From: an uncultured Spirochaetaceae bacterium
GTDB lineage: Bacteria > Spirochaetota > Spirochaetia > Sphaerochaetales > Sphaerochaetaceae
Direction of reading: 5' to 3'
Length of the DNA stretch: 64,000 bases
NCBI GenBank assembly: GCA_944389105.1
Contig: CALXLD010000022.1
Span: 186,001 to 250,000, forward strand
Shown here: one piece after another, positions 61,350 to 64,000 of the stretch
How the letters are laid out: each line of letters begins with the position of its first letter
How positions within the stretch are numbered: position 1 is the stretch's first letter
Made by a program: the position numbers and the translations under genes
Notes under the pieces: model-generated
Database searches by the model: none
Seen by the model: only the letters and a program-made list of their open reading frames with translations
What the model was told of the DNA's origin: nothing

Positions 61350-62819
61350 CTATTCCAATACCGCATTACGGAAATTATATCCGTCTGAAAAATCTATTCC
61401 CGATATGCCTGCTGAGGCATATACAGTAGAATAATGCCCAGGAACAATGACAGGAATATACTCCCAAAGCCTCTCCTGTGCTTCCTTCCAGATAATCTCA
61501 GCCTCGCTGATGGAAGAAGCAGAAGCAAGCCTCCCTATGAGCTCTTCTGACCTATCATCATCAAAGCCACCCGCACCTGTTGGGAAAAGGTAGCCTTTCT
61601 CTATCGGCAGTATCACTCTTGATGTTGCAGATATATAGATATCCCAGGCATCTAGATTCCATTTCATGTCGCTGAAGGCAGCCCAGTCAAGAATTATGAG
61701 TTCTGTTTTTATCCCCTCTCTCTCAAGCTCATCGGAAAGTGCTACAGCTATCTTGTCCAGATTCGAGAGATTAGAGGAAAGGATTCTTACTGTCTCACCA
61801 TCATATGGTGAAGCATCAAGATAGTCTCTGCCCCTTGCATCATCCTCTTTTCCATATGGATCCAGGGCAGAATCAACGCTCCATAAACCGTTTCCATCCA
61901 TATAATCAGAATGTATGGCATAGCCGTAATCACCATAACAGGCTTTCATCAGAGCATCTCTATCAATGAACAGGGAAACAGCCTTCCGGAAATCATTATC
62001 CGTGGAAATCCCGCTCTTCTTGTTGAATATCAGTACAATCGAGCCATTTTCATCACCCTGATGAAGCTCTATTCCTGCTCTTTCCATAAGCGCCGGAATA
62101 TCATCAGAAGAAACAGTGTCTATGAAATCATACAAACCGCTCTCTAGACCAAGCCGTCTTGTAACCGGATCCGAGACAAAGCTGTATTTTATCGATTTTA
62201 TATCAGGGGGATTTCCCCAGTATCCATCAAAGATCTCCAGTTCTATGGAATCTCCCGGCAGCCATGCCGAAATACGATACGGACCTGTTCCCGGCGCATT
62301 CTTCAAAAGGCCATTAGGTGTCAGATCGGAAACAGATGATGAAGGAACTATAACAGCCGCCTGAGGCGACGAGGCAAGCATTATCGGAAGAAATACCAGA
62401 GAGGATCCTGAATGTATTGTCACCATTCCTTCCTGTTCCTCAAATCTTGCTCCATCGACCACTTTATTGCCATTTCCATATACATCAAGCCATCGGTTAA
62501 GCGACAGGACAACATCATCTGCATCCATTGATGTTCTATCGTGGAATACAACATCATCTCTGATTTCTATTGTGAGTGTATGGCCATCATCAGAAAGGCT
62601 GTACCCCTTGCCAAGACAGGGGACTATTTCATCTCCGCTTACAGTGAAAAGGCGTTCGTAGACATTACCTACAATGATATTGCGGCCTGATACCGAAGCA
62701 TTCACCATCACATCAAGCGTAGGAGGTTCCTGCGCAACAGCAACGGAGAGAGTATCAGCATTCTCTGCCTTGCAGGATATCATTACAATGAGAATCAGCA
62801 GATAAACAATTTTCTTCAA
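61350..62819 (-). CDS. Peptide/nickel-type solute-binding lipoprotein, SBP family 5
   Basis: 489 residues. The signal MKKIVYLLILIVMISC has a lipobox (VMISC). SVAVAQEPPTLDVMVNAS, YERLFTVSGDEIVPCLGKGYSLSDDG and AWLPGDSIELEIFDGYWG with FRKAVSLFIDRDAL are diagnostic for the OppA/DppA family. It binds peptides, nickel complexes or oligosaccharides outside the membrane. It starts with TTG (AGAGG upstream). No ATPase gene follows the two permeases, so one encoded elsewhere must be used. Upstream, 62820-63022 has no gene I can support. Confidence 0.9.
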   Translation of the reverse strand: MKKIVYLLILIVMISCKAENADTLSVAVAQEPPTLDVMVNASVSGRNIIVGNVYERLFTVSGDEIVPCLGKGYSLSDDGHTLTIEIRDDVVFHDRTSMDADDVVLSLNRWLDVYGNGNKVVDGARFEEQEGMVTIHSGSSLVFLPIMLASSPQAAVIVPSSSVSDLTPNGLLKNAPGTGPYRISAWLPGDSIELEIFDGYWGNPPDIKSIKYSFVSDPVTRRLGLESGLYDFIDTVSSDDIPALMERAGIELHQGDENGSIVLIFNKKSGISTDNDFRKAVSLFIDRDALMKACYGDYGYAIHSDYMDGNGLWSVDSALDPYGKEDDARGRDYLDASPYDGETVRILSSNLSNLDKIAVALSDELEREGIKTELIILDWAAFSDMKWNLDAWDIYISATSRVILPIEKGYLFPTGAGGFDDDRSEELIGRLASASSISEAEIIWKEAQERLWEYIPVIVPGHYSTVYASAGISGIDFSDGYNFRNAVLE

Positions 62820-63022
62820 ATCAGCCTCTGTATTTTTAGATGCCGCTTCCGGGCAGTGTTTTCTGGAAGATATAGTTTTCCGCTTGTTATTTATACCATA
62901 CTCCGATGATTAAGGAACATACTATGCCAATATTCATCTGTATCAGTAAGTTTCTGCTTCACAGTTCTATGATGAAGCAATGTCAGATTCCTGCCTGCCT
63001 CCCCTCTAACGGGAAGAGAAAG

Positions 63023-63055
63023 AAAAAGCCGAGGTGCTTTGCGCTGCCCCGGCTT
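63023..63055 (-). terminator. Terminator after the kduD-like gene
   Basis: On the minus strand AAGCCGGGG pairs with CCTCGGCTT (one G-U) around a loop of about 12 bases and is followed by TTTCTTTC after a T run. It is 21 bp beyond the stop. Confidence 0.75.
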
Positions 63056-63075
63056 CTGAAGAAATCCTTATGGGA

Positions 63076-63861
63076 TTACTGCGGCTGCTTGCCGATGTAA
63101 GCAAGAATACCACCGTCAACATAAAGGACATGACCATTAACAAAGTTGGAAGCATCCGATGCAAGGAATACTGCAGGTCCCTGAAGATCCTCTGTCTTTC
63201 CCCATCTGTGTGCTGGTGTCTTTGCAAGGATGAATTCATTGAACGGATTTCCTGGCACTCTGAGAGGTGCTGTCTGAGGAGTTTCGATATATCCAGGTCC
63301 GATACCATTGCACTGGATGTTGAACTCCCCGTACTCGGAAGCAATATTCCTTGTAAGCATCTTGAGACCGCCCTTAGCTGCTGCATATGCGCTGACAGTC
63401 TCTCTTCCAAGTTCAGACATCATTGAGCAGATGTTGATGATCTTGCCGTGTCCCTGCTTGATCATTCCAGGAATTACAGCCTTTGATACAATAAATGGTC
63501 CGTTAAGATCTATATCAATAACCTTGCGGAAATCTGCAGCACTCATCTCAACCATCGGGATTCTCTTGATGATACCAGCATTGTTTACGAGAATATCGAT
63601 TTTGCCGAGATCCTTGATAATCTGCTCTGTAGTTGCCTGGACCTGTGCCTCATCTGTAACATCACAGACATAGCCCTTTGCCTCAATTCCGGCTTCCTTA
63701 TAGGAAGCAAGTCCCTTGTCTACAAGTTCCTGATTGATATCATTGAAAGCAATAGCGGCACCAGCCTTGTGGAATGCTGTAGCAATTGCAAATCCGATTC
63801 CATAGGATGCACCTGTTACCCATGCAACTTTTCCTTCGAGGGAAAAATCTTTCATTTCCAT
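63076..63861 (-). CDS. kduD: 2-dehydro-3-deoxygluconate 5-dehydrogenase-like SDR (KduD/gluconate 5-dehydrogenase type)
   Basis: 261 residues, a classical short-chain dehydrogenase: TGASYGIGFAIA cofactor motif (18-29), NNAG (about 91), catalytic S/Y/K in SMMSELGRETVSAYAAAKGG, then GPGYIETPQT. KduD and gluconate 5-dehydrogenase (IdnO) are hard to separate by sequence. KduD is favoured because a large KdgR-type palindrome lies upstream and because the window carries pectin genes. It would interconvert 2,5-diketo-3-deoxygluconate and KDG with NAD(H). GGAGG precedes the ATG. Confidence 0.78.
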   Translation of the reverse strand: MEMKDFSLEGKVAWVTGASYGIGFAIATAFHKAGAAIAFNDINQELVDKGLASYKEAGIEAKGYVCDVTDEAQVQATTEQIIKDLGKIDILVNNAGIIKRIPMVEMSAADFRKVIDIDLNGPFIVSKAVIPGMIKQGHGKIINICSMMSELGRETVSAYAAAKGGLKMLTRNIASEYGEFNIQCNGIGPGYIETPQTAPLRVPGNPFNEFILAKTPAHRWGKTEDLQGPAVFLASDASNFVNGHVLYVDGGILAYIGKQPQ

Positions 63862-63901
63862 ATTTATACCTCCTCTACCAGTTTTCAGCCGACATTATAT
63901 T

Positions 63902-63930
63902 AGTCTACAACGGCTTCCCTTCTCTTTCAA
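63902..63930 (-). promoter_or_regulatory. Candidate promoter of kduD
   Basis: On the minus strand TTGAAA (63925-63930) and TAGACT (63902-63907) are 17 bp apart; the -35 directly abuts the large palindrome. A separate TATAAT at 63894-63899 has no matching -35. Confidence 0.5.
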
Positions 63931-63963
63931 CTCTGAAAATGGAACAATGTTCCGTTTTCAGAG
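63931..63963. promoter_or_regulatory. 33-bp near-perfect palindrome with KdgR-type core upstream of kduD
   Basis: Outer arms CTCTGAAAA and TTTTCAGAG and inner arms GGAAC and GTTCC (separated by AAT) are perfectly symmetric, apart from one T/G pair between them and the central base. The core GGAACAATGTTCC is identical to the operator between kdgK and eda. This is the most extensive palindrome I found in the window. Confidence 0.7.
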
Positions 63964-64000
63964 CTTATCAATAAGCATCGAACACTTTCCAGAAGGAATA

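Noticed and set aside
1..64000. CRISPR arrays, complete insertion sequences, prophage or replication origin
   Set aside because: I found no regularly spaced repeats, intact transposase, phage structural genes or DnaA-box cluster in the window.

Overview
The window reads as chromosomal DNA of a fermentative, saccharolytic bacterium. I infer a spirochaete, most likely Sphaerochaetaceae-like. The inference rests on several PnrA/BMP and sugar-binding proteins whose signal peptides end in FA-[SQ]-GS with no lipobox cysteine, on many LacI, IclR and AraC regulators, and on the protein families present. No marker gene here fixes the taxon, so the placement is tentative.

Layout. 1-2.2 kb: LacI regulator, PhnD-type binding protein and the start of PhnC. 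2.3-6.5 kb: small mixed genes (ABC ATPase, Gfo/Idh oxidoreductase, flavodoxin-like protein, ParB-like protein with a phosphoesterase). 6.6-12.3 kb: purine nucleoside import (PnrA-type binding protein, ATPase, two permeases) with purine nucleoside phosphorylase. 12.3-16 kb: accessory strip with a surface lipoprotein, a tyrosine recombinase remnant and a polyvalent-protein-like fragment. 16-24 kb: rhamnogalacturonan oligosaccharide import (YteP/YtcP/YtcQ type), GH105 hydrolase and a 1043-residue sensor/AraC regulator. 24-30.3 kb: uronate operon (SBF transporter, uxaB, uxaA, uxaC, KdgR-like IclR). 30.3-38.8 kb: LacI/reductase/cyclase operon, YhcH-like protein, acetylesterase, purine permease, kdgK and eda. 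38.9-46.3 kb: three more surface lipoproteins and an XRE regulator. 46.5-56.3 kb: exported MTA/SAH nucleosidase, GH28, deoC-tdk and assorted enzymes. 56.4-59.7 kb: four tRNA-Ser and one tRNA-Arg, SRP RNA, dnaX-ybaB-recR. 59.6-62.8 kb: peptide-type ABC genes without an ATPase. 63-64 kb: KduD-like dehydrogenase.

How the genes work together. GH28, GH105 and the acetylesterase cut and deacetylate pectin and rhamnogalacturonan, and the YteP/YtcP/YtcQ-type transporter imports the products. UxaC, UxaB, UxaA, KdgK and Eda would convert galacturonate to pyruvate and glyceraldehyde-3-phosphate. KduD would feed in unsaturated uronate products. A shared palindrome, GGAACAATGTTCC, lies upstream of kdgK/eda and kduD, with a weaker version at the uronate operon, so the IclR/KdgR-like protein encoded here probably ties these loci together.

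Most striking observation. The only four G/C homopolymers of 8 or more that I find are each at the 5' end of one of four large GLUG/beta-helix-type surface lipoprotein genes. In three the G tract is inside the first codons. As sequenced, one of these is in frame and two are out of frame. In the fourth the G8 tract fills part of an exact 17-bp spacer between a TTGACA -35 and a TATGCT -10. This looks like a phase-variable surface lipoprotein repertoire using both translational and transcriptional slipped-strand switching.
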